Position numbers and translations under genes: made by a program. Source: Symsagittifera roscoffensis (Eukaryota > Xenacoelomorpha > Acoela > Convolutidae). From it: a DNA stretch of 64,000 bases. The stretch is taken from the NCBI RefSeq assembly GCF_963678635.1, contig NC_087069.1:44621448-44685447 (forward strand). Reading direction: 5' to 3'. How positions within the stretch are numbered: the first letter of the stretch is position 1; every line of letters starts with the position of its first letter. Under the pieces are notes generated by a model. It did no database searches, had not been told where the DNA came from, and was given only the letters and a program-made list of their open reading frames with translations. Below, in pieces: positions 45,463-56,774 of the stretch.

Positions 45463-46408
45463 AAAATGCCCTGAAAACATTTATTGGAATAAATCATGAA
45501 ATAGTAAATGGTTCACAAAAAGTGCATGAAAAAACGAACTTTATAATAAGAAATGCTCGCGGAACGTTCCAAAAATGGATGAAAAATCGAAAAACGTTAG
45601 TCATCAGTTAAAGCTGTTAATCAGTATTTGATAAAAAAAAAGTAGTTTTTGATTAATCACATAGAATGAATTATGTTGTCAACGGAGAAACTGGCAACCG
45701 CGTTGTTGTTTTTTAATGAGAACCCAAACCTAACAAAAACTACGAGTAGTCACAGGCGATATGCGATATGTACCCTATTCGAATTGAACGAACCAGAAAA
45801 AACCCAAATGGAACAAGCTAAGGTTGCTCAAACAAAAAAACTTAAGAAGTGAAAAGTCGCATCATGTTTTTGCGAATATGCGCCTCTTTCAAAATTATTC
45901 ATTGAGCCGTTTTATTTTCAATTTCCCGTGAAAAAAGGAACTTCGAACTGATTGATTAATCTATTTCCTACTGTTCTGACAAATCCGAGTTCAAAGATGG
46001 AATTCACTTGAGTTGCGCATTTTAACGACCAATCTGATATCATAAAAGCTCGTACCGACAACCTTGCTCACTCAAACACTAGCTCACTGTATTTCTGCCT
46101 CTAAGTTGCGTCCACGCACCCAAGTCAACGAAAATTGCGGCATTTTTGTAACAATCCTAGACGGTTGCAGCCATGATATTGAGATAGAGTCGAATCTTTT
46201 ATCGTTTGAAGCTAACGCTTTCCCAATATGACAACCATTATGAAACTGCCATCAGACTTGACATCAAGGCTACTGGACTCTGTTGAGGTCTTTTTAGCAA
46301 GTTTTTTTCAATGAAGATTTTCAACCGTAATGCCCTCCATAAAAAAAGGCCACAAAAAGTTTCCAATCCATTTACTTACAGCCCTAACCATGTATTCAGA
46401 AGTTTCAA

Positions 46409-46610
46409 AACGAGCCCAAATTGTGCACTGGATAGACGCAAATTTTAGTGTTTCAGTCTCTGGAAACCAAAAACAAGTATTTAAATTCTAAAATATCCTC
46501 TGATCGACCAAAGAGAATGGAATAACAAAACAAGAACAAAGAGAGCTTCCGTGTTGCGGAATTCGCTTACATTTCACAGACTACACTGTTTAGCCTCAAA
46601 TTGATGAGAG
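46409..46610 (-). repeat. Foldback repeat family, third copy
   Basis: Reads GTGCACTGGATAGACGC at one end, TTGCGGAATTCGCTTACATTT inside and ACTACACTGTTTAGCCTCAA at the other end; in reverse complement it aligns along its whole length with 12688-12874. Confidence 0.5.
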
Positions 46611-46812
46611 GACTGTTGCTGTACTTCTAAATTTAATCGATGTCTAAAAATGAGCAATTTAATTTTTTCGAGAATTGATTTCAGTTTGTTGAGCAACCTT
46701 AATTTATAACATTTTTTCACGGACAAAAAGTTCAAACTACCTTTATAATGGAGAAACTCTGTTGTTCCCCTGATTGAAAGATTCATTGCCATATTCGGGC
46801 GATAAATCAAAT

Positions 46813-47000
46813 TGACATTACGAGGCCAAACTGTGCACTGTGCACTGGGCGCACATATTTTTGTCTGTATGTTCCAAGATTCCAGAGACAAACCTTTAAA
46901 CATGTTGAATTTTTGTCGGAACGATCAAAGAGAATGAACCAACAAAAGGGGAACAAAGGGAGCGTCCTTGTTGTGGAATCCGCTTTTGAGGCTGGGTGTT
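46813..47000. repeat. Foldback repeat family, fourth copy
   Basis: Begins ATTACGAGGCCAAACTGTGC, then GTCTGTATGTTCC and TTGTTGTGGAATCCGCTTTTGAGG. Shares these words with the 51880-52110 copy in reverse complement. Confidence 0.5.
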
Positions 47001-48582
47001 GAATTTGATTAGAAGGGTGCACACTCGTTAACTATCCAATTTTGAAGAAAAATGTACCGTATTTGGGACCAAATACTCATACCAACAGGGCTCCAAGTAA
47101 GAAGGTCTCGGGTTGACATCCATAGACCAAAAAATGCTCATCATACAATTCCATAGAATCTATGAAAATATACTAATCATAAAAATTTCATACATTTTGC
47201 TAAAACGGTGTCGTCGAATTTTCGAAAAACTTTTCTCTTGTTTTGGCAATTCGGTGTATCGTATTAAAATACAAAAGAAAAACATTTTTTCAATAAAAAG
47301 CTACTCATACGATTTCCATAGAAGTGTTTTTGAAATTGCCCTTAAAAGTTTTTTTGTGTTTTTTTCAACCGCAAATTGATTTTCGTACTAAAACAAACAT
47401 TTTTTGAAAAAAAAGATTGCATGCAAAAATTAATTTTTTGTGTGTATAACGTAGTCCTGGATATACTAATATTGGATTTTCTTTCCTTTTCTCTTCAATA
47501 CTTTTTCAAAAACGCTTATAACTTCTCTTTCTTTTGTATGACATGTTTTTGCATGCCTTGATCAATGTCTGGTAATTTGAAAAAAATCAAAGTTTAGAAA
47601 TAATCATCTTTGAAAAAATTTGCCAAAAAGTAAAAGTTCGTTACTTTCGTTATATTACTTGTGTTTGTGAGACAGAATTAAAACAATTAAGGCTGTTTGC
47701 AATGAATTTTTTGAGACGGCCAAACCTTTGGTCACTACGTTTGAGTACCCAAGGTTTATGTCATTTGTTTTCGGTTACGAACACATACAAAAAGTTTTGA
47801 GAAATTAAAATGTAAAAAATCAAGATTTCTGGTTTATGGAAAATGCTAGTCATACAATTTCTATATATGAAAAATACTAATCATAGACCTTTCATGCAAT
47901 TTTCTATACTTTTTGGTCAACCAGGGTCAGCAATGATATTGACCAAATTCAGAAATTGACCTTCAGCAGAACTTATTCTTGCAGTCGAACTGACTTAAAT
48001 TAACCTAGAAATAGCTGTTAATTTAACTTTTTGATTCTATTGTTGGGTTAATAAAATGTAATGTTAATCAATTTCAAGTTACACGAAAATAGATTGAAAA
48101 TTATGGATTGATACGTGGGAGACAGTTCCGTTTATTGAGAAAGAGTTTTCGAATTCAAGAATAGAACGGAAATTCTCAAAAAAAATGATGAGCAAGTTCT
48201 TGCTATTTATGTTACGTGAAATGAAATAAGCTTCCGAGAATATACCTTGAAGTTGTTTATGTGACGTAAATTTTACAAATATAAGCTCAAAACTATGCTA
48301 ATGTTTCTGCGAACCTAAAACTTTTTCGAAAAAAAAAGATTTTGAACAACGTTCTTATAAGTTTTTGAAAAATTTTATGCAAACTATTTAGATGTGTGTT
48401 CGCGTGCGTCGCATCAGTGTTAATATTTGGCTCTGAAAACGCGTTTGTTAAGTGCGCTTCAGTGTGGTTCGATCAAAATGAAAGAAACAAAATATTTTCG
48501 ATTTCTGACTGATGAAGAGAACGACATCTTCAGTTAGGGGTTGTCAAGATCCCTCCGTAAGCCCTTGACAGTAAGGATGCTA

Positions 48583-50291
48583 TTAAACTAAGTTTCGTTC
48601 TGTATAATACTGATGCGCTTCAACCATATCCACGTAAGTTGCCAAACCGCGAACAACAATATGCATTTCCGGATCTAATCTGTCTCTATACTTTGAACTT
48701 CCGGTAAAAACAGCCGATCTGTACTGCACATTTACTCTGTTCACGTCTTTTTGCGTGAAGAAAATACACGACCCAATGAATGTGTCTTCGAATGTCCAAA
48801 AACAGGGTTTTTCTTGATTTTCTTCTCGATTTCGTGGTTCTAACCCTATGCATGTATGTGGACAGTCTTGAGCGAGATTTCGTATTGCTCCCATTGATAT
48901 AATATACAATGAGCCCGCACAATAAGGCGGGTAAGAATATTCGCTATATTGATCATAAGGAACTAGCCATGAACTTTTACTGTCATTTTTGGGATCGGGT
49001 CGTTGAACTTTAATTATCCCACAATTTCCCATATATAGTTTACCCGGAACTTCTAAATTCCTAGCTAATGATTTTCGGTTTCTTTTTTCATTTCTTTTAT
49101 TTAACGCGTCTTGCTCGTCACTTATAATTTTATCCAGAAGTTTCAGCCGTATATAATCATCATCTTTGGCTTTAATGAAGTACTCGGCTTTCGGGCAGAA
49201 ACAAGACGCGAATTTCATTCCGATTAATATCTTGAGAGTCGTGCTGAAAGAGTCTTCGGCAATGTTTGCAACAATAATATCGTGATATTTTTCGTTCTCG
49301 GCTCGTAACGATTCTTCGTGTCGTTCGTCATTTATCTCGCCGACAAGAAAGAATTTCGTGAACTTTCCATTTAAGGTATGCGAGTTCAACGAAGTAACGT
49401 TTCCGTACGATTGGCGAATCGCTTGTCTTAAGTCAGTTCGCGATGAATGGCTCAAAATTAAAATGACCCGTAAGTTTTCGGATCTCGGATCGCAAATTGA
49501 ACTCGTAGCCGAATTAATTGGGTTTATGAGGAGCTCTGATGTTGGCATGGAATAAATTGGTGCTTTTGGATGGGAGTTGATTTTCGGGCTAATTCAGGGT
49601 ACCCGATCAGAATTTTAAGGTTTCTTATCTGATTCAGTTTCAAGAAAATTATTATCAGATCTTTTCTTTTTGCAAATATTTCCATTCAATATATTTTTTG
49701 AACACCCCCCCCCCCCCCCCATCCTACCCTAATCTTTTCAGAGAGGAGATAATTCACTTTGTAATTTTTCAGCCAATCAGGTTTGAGCATATTAGCCTTA
49801 CTGTTCGAGTTTGTCGTTTAAATGCAGGGCAGATAATCGTCATTTGGGCCTCTTTTTTTGAAAGTATCAAATTGACATTTTGACAGCTTTCTCGACCCTT
49901 CTTAATATATAAACTACAACCCCCCTCCCTCTTGCCTGTAGTTTTCTTAAATTGTTAGGTATATGTTATCCGCAATTTAAAGTAAAAACCGATTAACTGA
50001 TCGACCTGTTAAGCTTATGCGGATTTCATCATGCGTGAAAGGATTGCTAATTTAGTAGTTTTACATTTCAACTTCTAATCGAGTCTACCTATTCCGATGC
50101 AAACACTCCCAGTAGTCTTCGTTGTCCAACTCTCGCTGAAAAGTATCTGACTTTGTTCCCAGTCTCTCTTGAGAAGTACGGAATCGCTCTCTTTTCATAT
50201 TTCTAATCCAATATAGTTGGATAAAAATTATAACTAAAACGATAAAGAAAATATTTATCGAGCTCCGTACGTTTCTGCTAAACGATAACAT
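48583..50291 (-). CDS. Beta-1,3-galactosyltransferase-like protein (GT31), two exons
   Basis: Exon 1 is 50291-50089 and supplies a short cytosolic tail and a signal anchor (INIFFIVLVIIFIQLYW), giving a type II Golgi membrane protein. Exon 2 is 49588-48583. The donor AATAG|GTAGAC and acceptor GAATTAG|CCCG keep phase across a 500-base intron. The lumenal domain carries GT31 marks in order: LRQAIRQSYGN, TKFFLVGE, SFSTTLKILIGMKFASCFCP, the metal-binding KAKDDDYIRL, YPPYCAGSLYIIS and EDTFIG. Predicted length is about 402 residues, usual for the family. Known role: transfer of galactose or N-acetylglucosamine in beta-1,3 linkage to glycans. All key motifs are present, so it is probably functional. 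The acceptor is not the nematode TTTTCAG consensus, so the splice site is the least certain part. Confidence 0.8.
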
Positions 50292-51295
50292 CTGTATCTG
50301 TTGTGGAAATAGATTAATTTAACAAAAAATACTCGAAAAAAATTAGCAGGAAAGTTGACAAAGAAGCTCGAAATACATTTAAAAGAAAAGCCAACTGAGC
50401 TTCTACGTTCTCGTGTTTGCTGAATTTCATTTCGAATACATACATATATTCCAGAGCATACATTATTAACGTGTCATACGATTTTAGCATCAAAAACCAT
50501 TTGATTTTAGCCGAGTTGATTGCGCTTATTGCAGACCTGTAATACGTATTTAATAATGAAGTAGCTTCTCAAACTTATTGTCTGTAACTTACATGCTAAA
50601 AAGCAAACAGGTGTTCAAATGAAGTTTTCTGAACAAAATGCTTTAAATTCTTTTCAAAGCTGTTCTGACCAACATCTAAATCATTTAAAAAATACACGCC
50701 ACTTAGACTCGCGGATTTTAAAACGCTGAGTAACTAAAGTTATTATACTGAGCACGTTATACTATCAACAGCTATTATCATCAGCAGATAATATACTGAG
50801 CACGTTATACTATCAGATTTGACTAAAAAATTATACATTGGTTTTTCATCTAGAAGTAAAAAATTATCATTGATTCGCATGTAGCCATTAAATTGCTTAT
50901 GGCCAAGCCGGGTTGATCAGGGTTGACCGAGGAATTCAAAAATATTGTCATTAAAGTACGCAAAATTTGTCCCGTTTTATACTGAGATTCGAAAGTTTAA
51001 TAAAAAAAACTTACAATTTTGATTTATATTCAAACTTTTTAGATTTACTTTGGGTTAATGGATTTCTTTAAATTGTTTTTGTGGCAGTTGGATAAGCGTA
51101 TGGGGTGACTCACCAACCACACACATACACATAGACCTACTTTCCACACCCCATACCACTGGGGACATTCCATTTGCCTTTTCTCTTTAATTTACCTCTG
51201 AATAATTGTTCAACACTAAATAATCGATGACGATCAAATTTTTTTTCGCTATTTTCCAATGGTAACACTGCCTAAGTAAATTCTAATGTAAGAAA
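50292..51295. other. Upstream DNA of the GT31 gene, no gene seen
   Basis: About 1 kb, AT-rich. The words ATACTGAGCACGTTATACTATCA occur twice around 50746 and 50792 as a short direct repeat (~46-bp period). It probably contains the GT31 promoter, but no motif can be assigned. Confidence 0.4.
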
Positions 51296-51470
51296 CTCTT
51301 TTTTTTGTGTACGATACTGATGAGTGCGATGCTTCATATACTGATGAGTGCGATGATAATTTCTGAACCATCTCATCTCAAATAATGATGAGTGACTTAG
51401 CTGCCACTTCAAATTGAACCATCCCATCTCAATTAATGATGAGTGGCTTAACTGCCCCCATTTCAAACAT
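51296..51470. repeat. Short tandem repeats with GATGAGTG core
   Basis: ATACTGATGAGTGCGATG occurs twice (about 51314 and 51338). Then ATCTCA(A)ATAATGATGAGTG...CTTA(A)CTGCC occurs twice with ~52-base period (about 51375 and 51427). The remainder to ~51540 has CATTTCAAAC repeats. Confidence 0.55.
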
Positions 51471-51711
51471 GAATTGCCCTTTTAAACCCTGAACAGCCAT
51501 TTCAAACCCATTTGAAACCAAAATGAAAGATTTGACTTCCTCATAGTTAAACAATTTTTTAAGATTAATTTGTGGATTCCGCTGACACATGGATAAGTCC
51601 CTTTGCGTTCAAATTGCGCGTTCCTATAGATAATAAATCAAATATTCCACCTCTAGCTTTTAATTGTTCATAAGTTCAGTTCATAAATAATGCTTTTAAA
51701 GTTCAGTAATA

Positions 51712-51872
51712 AACAAAAATGCGGAATCCACTTACAAATTGCGGAATCCGCTTACATTTGCGGATTCCGCATACAAATTTTGCGGATTCCACTTACATTT
51801 GCGGATTCCACTTACATTTTGTGGATTTCAGTTACATTTTTGCGGAAGCCACGTACAGTTGCGGAATCCAGA
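51712..51872 (+). repeat. Array of ~20-bp GCGGATTCCACTTACATTT units, left arm
   Basis: Seven to eight units of 19-22 bases after AAACAAAAAT, for example GCGGAATCCACTTACAAATT and GCGGATTCCACTTACATTT. Units diverge by one to four bases. The same array occurs inverted at 54895-55020, so the two arms face each other across the RING/B-box gene. Confidence 0.75.
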
Positions 51873-51879
51873 ACAACTA

Positions 51880-52110
51880 GCTAAATTTGCTTGTTGCGGA
51901 ATCGGCAACAAAACAAATGTGCCGACAAAATTTACATTACAGGTATATGTATGCGAAATCCACTGAACTTTTGTTTGTGGAATCCACTTTTATTTTGGAA
52001 CAAATTTTAAGACTTGTCTCTGGAACATACAGGCACAAATTACATACAGACAAAAACATACAGACACAAAATTGTGCTCCTTTCCAGTGCACAGTTTGGC
52101 CTCGTAATGA
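51880..52110 (+). repeat. Foldback repeat family, fifth copy
   Basis: Contains TTGTTGCGGAATCGGCAACA at one end and CCAGTGCACAGTTTGGCCTCG ending near 52105, with ACATACAGACAAAAACATACAG tandem words between. Reverse complement of the 46813-47000 copy. Confidence 0.5.
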
Positions 52111-52945
52111 ACCTCATCTTTTTTGCGATCAATTGAAAAATGGGGAGAAACCTTGTATTCGGGTGCGTTTCCGCCTTTTTCACGAGAAACAGCCACCACA
52201 ATAAATCAGTGGATTGGGTCGAGTGATATATCTTATTAGAGCTTTTTAAGTTGGAAATTGTACACATTAAAAAACTTCAAAAAATATCCTGGTGTCGAGA
52301 AAAACTGGTTTGATTAATGGAAACTTAGTCTTTATTCAAGCAGGGAACGCGATTGAGTAAAAATCTTGATATGGATTGTTTTTATAGACAAAATTTTTTT
52401 AAAGAAAATATAAAAAAAAATTTGCAAAGGTTATATTGAAAACGTTTTTTTTTAATTAAAAAAAACTTCGTTTTTTTTTTTAATTCTTTTTTAAAGGTAA
52501 TGCCTATAGTAAATTTCTATGAAACCATTACCAAATCAAACATGTGTTCTAAAAAGACCTAATTTCAAGATATGTAGAGAGAGAATTTGCAACGAGTTAC
52601 TACGAAAAAAGTGCCAATTGTTTGTAGTTTTTTTAACTGCGGCAAGTTTGGTTGGAGCCTCCAGTTTGCTCTGACACTTTTTGCGAACACGTTGACTGAC
52701 GAATTAATTCTTGGATTTTTTTTTACAAATAATACGAGGTTAAAACTTGATTTAAGTGATATGTGTTTCAAGAAAATTTGATCAAACTTTTTAAACAAAT
52801 CAAGTTTTGATGAAAAACTTAAATGGCTTGAACAGCTAACCTCTTCGATTTCTTTTGTTGGTTCGCTTTTAAAAGTTATTAGTTATCGAAAACAAGTGTA
52901 TTACTTCCACAACAACAGAAGCTGCCATTGTTGAGTTTATTGGAA
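52111..52945. other. Upstream DNA of the RING/B-box gene, nothing recognised
   Basis: About 830 bp, AT-rich with long A and T runs around 52410-52500. The short ORF pair near 52587-52798 on opposite strands is not convincing. Confidence 0.4.
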
Positions 52946-54424
52946 ATGGATGGTAGATCGAGCTTGCCAGAATGCTGTATCTGCACTGAATCCTTAGAGG
53001 ATCCGCGACAGCTTCCATGTGGCCATTGTTATTGTGGACCACACAAAACTTGCCTATAATTTTTGAAAATTGGAAATGCTTACAAATGCGCAATTTGCAA
53101 AACTGATCATCAAATTATTATTGCAGATTTAAAGCCACTATACGGAGTCATGGATTATCTCAAAAATCAGCAAGATGCGGGTCGAGAGACTTCTATTAAA
53201 AGAGCTTCGATTTTATTTTGCAACTATCATCCAAAGAAAGAGTTAAAATTTTGGTGCACAAACTGTGAATTTACATTATGTGTAGAATGCACAGATTGCG
53301 ATGTACATTCAGATCACTATTTCATATCATTTTCGAAAAATTTCGACAAAATAAAAGAAAAACAATTGAAGAAAGTTTCGAAGGAGCTCGAAGCTTTGTC
53401 GTCGTCGCTTGATTCAAAACGAGTAAAACTGAGGCAAAAAGCAAAAGAAATTGAAATGGAAATTGGAAGTGCCATAAAAGCAAAAGCTGCAAATGATAAG
53501 CAACTGATTCAAATTAAACAATATGTGGATGAACCTAACCTTGAAATTGATGCTAATATTTTTCAACGAATATTCCGTTCGAAAGTAAAGCCTGTCGATA
53601 GAGAAGAAAATGGCGGCGGTTTTTCTTCAAAAGAAGACTTGACTAAAAAATCTGTTGCTAGTCAGACAATGTGCGAGACTGCTGTTGATGAGTCAACACA
53701 GACATTCCCCTTGAAGACAATTGAAACCCAATCTCAAACGGACGAGAGGAGAAATGATCTACCGCCGTGTGAAGTAAAACGATTATCACCAGCAGAAGTA
53801 GCAGAAGCCGTATTACAGTCTTCGAGGTCAAGAAGAAACAAGTCAATCAGTGTGCGCAAAAAACATGAAAATGTTGAAACCATTACTCCAGACTTTTCTC
53901 AAAGACAATCATCTGATATTAGTCTTTTTCCCCCAGCTTCGCCTTTGCACCCGTGTAACCCAATCGGAGGCAATTTTTTACCTCGTGTATTGGTGAGAAT
54001 GGACATGTTCAGCCAAATGGATGTTGAAAGGCGCCCTTATTCGGATTTTATGTATGACAATCATTACCTTTCAAAAGCAGACATTGACATAAACTCAGTA
54101 TATATCAATTTCCCATACGAAACGATTCTGGATGGCATCGTTGAACTCGCGTCTCAATATTTGGTAAATTCTTGTTGCATTTTTCAACTGAGAATGAGAG
54201 GACAAAATAACAATAAATTGAGAGTTTCCATCGATTTTATTGGAGCAGCGGATAACAAAATGTTCTCCGTTTGTCTAAAGACAAGCTCCGGGTCAGGTTA
54301 CTGGGTATGGAGAAATCAAGAACTGTTTGATAGCGAAGAAGTAATAACACATTATACGGACTGGTTCAGCGAGATAATATCGGCCATCATTGAATTCAGG
54401 GATAAAGTTGATCCGCTTATGTAA
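52946..54424 (+). pseudogene. RING / B-box / coiled-coil protein with one in-frame stop
   Basis: From ATG 52946 a single frame reaches TAA at 54422-54424 (492 codons), interrupted only by TAA at 53057-53059. Before that stop lies the first part of a RING finger (CCICTES, then LPCGHCYCG and TC). After it, CAIC completes the RING pattern in the same frame. Next is a B-box (CNYHPKKELKFWCTNCEF, then LCVECTDC and HSDHYF), then a coiled coil (~residues 133-190, KEKQLKKVSKELEALSS) and a ~220-residue C-terminal region I do not recognise, ending IIEFRDKVDPLM. Proteins of this plan are usually E3 ubiquitin ligases. No introns are visible. Either a nonsense mutation has inactivated it, or translation starts downstream (TTG 53063, no early ATG) giving a B-box protein without RING. 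It is bracketed by inverted ~20-bp repeat arrays. Confidence 0.7.
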
Positions 54425-54894
54425 ATATTAATTAGCGAACAAATAATTTAAACTTCAATCAAATTATAACATCTTGAAATTTTTCTATTATAAAATTTTT
54501 CAAATAAATTTGTAGGAATTGTTGTAATTAAAAGCATCATTTGATAAATCTTCGCTGGTCTGTAAGGTTTTTGTTGAGAGTCAACATTTGGCAATTGAAT
54601 AGTTAACTTTTTTAGAATAGAGCTTTCATCGGTCTCGAGAAATGTGAAGAAACAAACAAGGATGACTGACAACTGCGCACCAATTGTTCCACACTCAATT
54701 AGATTTGTAAGGGTTAAGAGTGAAAAAGAAAAAAACTTTCGTTGAATTTTTATCCCGTTTTTGTGGTCATTGAGTATGGAAATTGTGACTTATTTACCTA
54801 AAAAACTATCAAAATCAGTTAGGACGAGCTAAAAAAAAACATTTTCAATTGTGAGTTTAGTGTAGTCCCTGTATCGTTAAATTGAGCTGATGAT
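54425..54894. other. Downstream DNA, no gene seen
   Basis: About 470 bp. The minus-strand ORF at 54448-54672 lacks supporting features. Nothing else recognised. Confidence 0.4.
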
Positions 54895-55020
54895 GAATCC
54901 GTCACTGTAAGTGGAATCCGCAACTTGTAAGTGGAACCCGCAATTTCTAAGTGGAATCTGCAAATTGTAAGTGGAGTCCACAAATTGTAAGAAGAATCCG
55001 CATTTTTGTTTGCGGACTCC
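54895..55020 (-). repeat. Array of ~20-bp units, right arm (inverted)
   Basis: About six units such as GTAAGTGGAATCCGCAACTT and GTAAGTGGAGTCCACAAATT, ending ATCCGCATTTTTGTTTGCGG. In reverse complement the outer end (AAACAAAAATGCGGATTC) matches the outer start of the left arm. Confidence 0.75.
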
Positions 55021-56368
55021 ATTTTTATATATGTTTATATGTGGTAAGGTTTTAATTTTTATCTTTTATTTACTAGGTGTTCGCCAACAAGTTCAATCTC
55101 AGTTATGTTGATCAGCTACCAGTCTCAATCAATTCCTGTCACTTCGATCTCAATTCCTGTCACCAACTTCGATCTCAATGCTGTAACCCAAGTAGTATAT
55201 GTTGGTGCAGAATGAGGGGGGGGGGGGGGGTTTGGTTGTTGGAGACCCCATGTCTTAAGATGGGGATTAGAGCATCCGGTCTCCAAGCTATGTTTCACGA
55301 TAAGGAAAAGATTTCCTATGTCTTAAGATAGCGAATAGGTTTTCTAAATGAGATAGTAAGGTTTCAGATGGTAAACTTCAAAAAAAGTTCGGCGCCCAAT
55401 CTTACCATGTTTCAGGATTCTCTACACCAATCCAAAAAATTTCTCAATGTTTTAAGACATGTTTTTAAATTGTTCTAAACCATTTGAAATTATTGTGAAA
55501 GTGTCTGAAACTATGCTGAAACCTAACTGAAGCTTGAAAAAAGAAATCAAATTTTTCAGAAAAAAATTAAATAACTGTGAGTTGTTATAATACAGTTCAA
55601 AAGTTGAATAACATATAAAAATTGCATCGAATAAAAGTTTACTACAGTTTTTCTTGTTATTTTACAAGTTCAACGGCTTAGTATATATTCCATTATTAGA
55701 AACTTCCATTCTCGGCAATTTTTCATTGATTATATACAAAAAAACTCAACTAACATGATGAAGAAAATTGCAGAGATGTTGATTTTATTAACTTTTTTTC
55801 GTTTGTTACTCATATCAATCAGCAATTTTGCTTATTTTTACTGCGAACAAAATTGGTCGTTTAATTTTGCGGTTGCTTTTCTGTATATTTTTACTTAATT
55901 GGAGGAATTAAGTCCTTAAAAGTCTCCTCTGATTGGAAACAGCAATGTGTATAAAGTACCTAAAACGAAACTTTGTTTCCGATTGGACACAACTTTTATA
56001 TGAGAATTCCATAAAGGGAAGCAGTAATCTGATTGGACACGACTACAATCGAAATAATGAAAATCAATTCTGATTGGTTAAACCCACACATTCCAGTTGA
56101 AGGTACCCCACACTCCTAACTAATTATCTTTTTATTTTCAACTAAACTACCGACAAATACCTCCTCTCTCAGCTCTAAATACCCAAATTTCAATTCATCT
56201 TTCGTCAGCTACCCCTCTCTCAGCTCTTTCTTGATTTTACTCTGTATCTTTTACTCAACTTTTTGCTCAAAATGATCTTCTCAGTGCAAAACAGTAACCT
56301 CATGTACTCTGTAGAATTTTTGCCTGATCTAGTACAAATTCAAGTTCATGGTTGAAGTGATGCGAAGT
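55021..56368. other. DNA between repeat arm and second retrotransposon, no gene
   Basis: Contains a 13-base G run (~55217-55229), a part with GTCTTAAGAT words reminiscent of the 6795 repeat, and four GATTGG motifs at ~55932, 55980, 56031 and 56074 in related contexts (CTGATTGGACACGAC and similar). A T/C-rich stretch with CCTCTCTCAGCTCT twice (~56164 and 56213) precedes ATG 56271, which opens a 27-codon frame ending in TGA at the edge of the retrotransposon. The latter looks like a gene start cut by the insertion, but support is thin. Confidence 0.4.
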
Positions 56369-56774
56369 CAGTTAAGTTCTTTGGTCTAACTCAAAGAGTA
56401 GTTATGGTACACCGTCTACACGTCACGCTATCTTATTTTCGGCCGAATAGATTCGTGCAACATCTTAGTCTAATACCGATCCTAATCTTACTCTCATATC
56501 TACTAGTCTTTAGTGTGTTTAACTAGTCTCTGCTAGGCTCAAAAGATCTAGAGTATACTGGCTTATTGCGATTGCTAAAAGGTCTCTTGGAGAGGTAACT
56601 AATTTCTAAGTTAAATTCAAATCTCTCTGGTGCTGAAATTACAAGTAATTTCAGCACTTACAAATAAGTGGGTGGTCAGTTAGATGGATCATGATTGGTT
56701 AGTTTTAACTTTTTTATAGTGATAAAATATCCAAATTATAACCAATAATAAAATTTAGTTTGGATCTGGTTCCA
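56369..56774 (-). repeat. 3' LTR of the second copy
   Basis: Reverse complement of the LTR; right boundary TTTGGATCTGGTTCCA at 56774 is firm, left boundary is approximate (56361-56369) because the end has mutated. The 13-base-arm palindrome is kept exactly at 56630-56657. Confidence 0.82.

Larger units (their letters stand above)
45463..48582. other. Flanking DNA with dispersed repeats, no gene
   Basis: About 3.1 kb. No convincing ORF; those at 46574-46903 and 47113-47379 lie in repeats or AT-rich DNA. Two members of the foldback family are at ~46409-46610 and ~46813-47000. Confidence 0.5.

Noticed and set aside
51310-51360. CTGATGAG words recalling a hammerhead ribozyme core
   Set aside because: No following GAAA core segment at the right place and no closing stems; the words are part of a short tandem repeat.
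51712-51872. CRISPR-like array
   Set aside because: Units are ~20 bp, directly abutting, degenerate and without unique spacers; this is a minisatellite in a eukaryotic genome.
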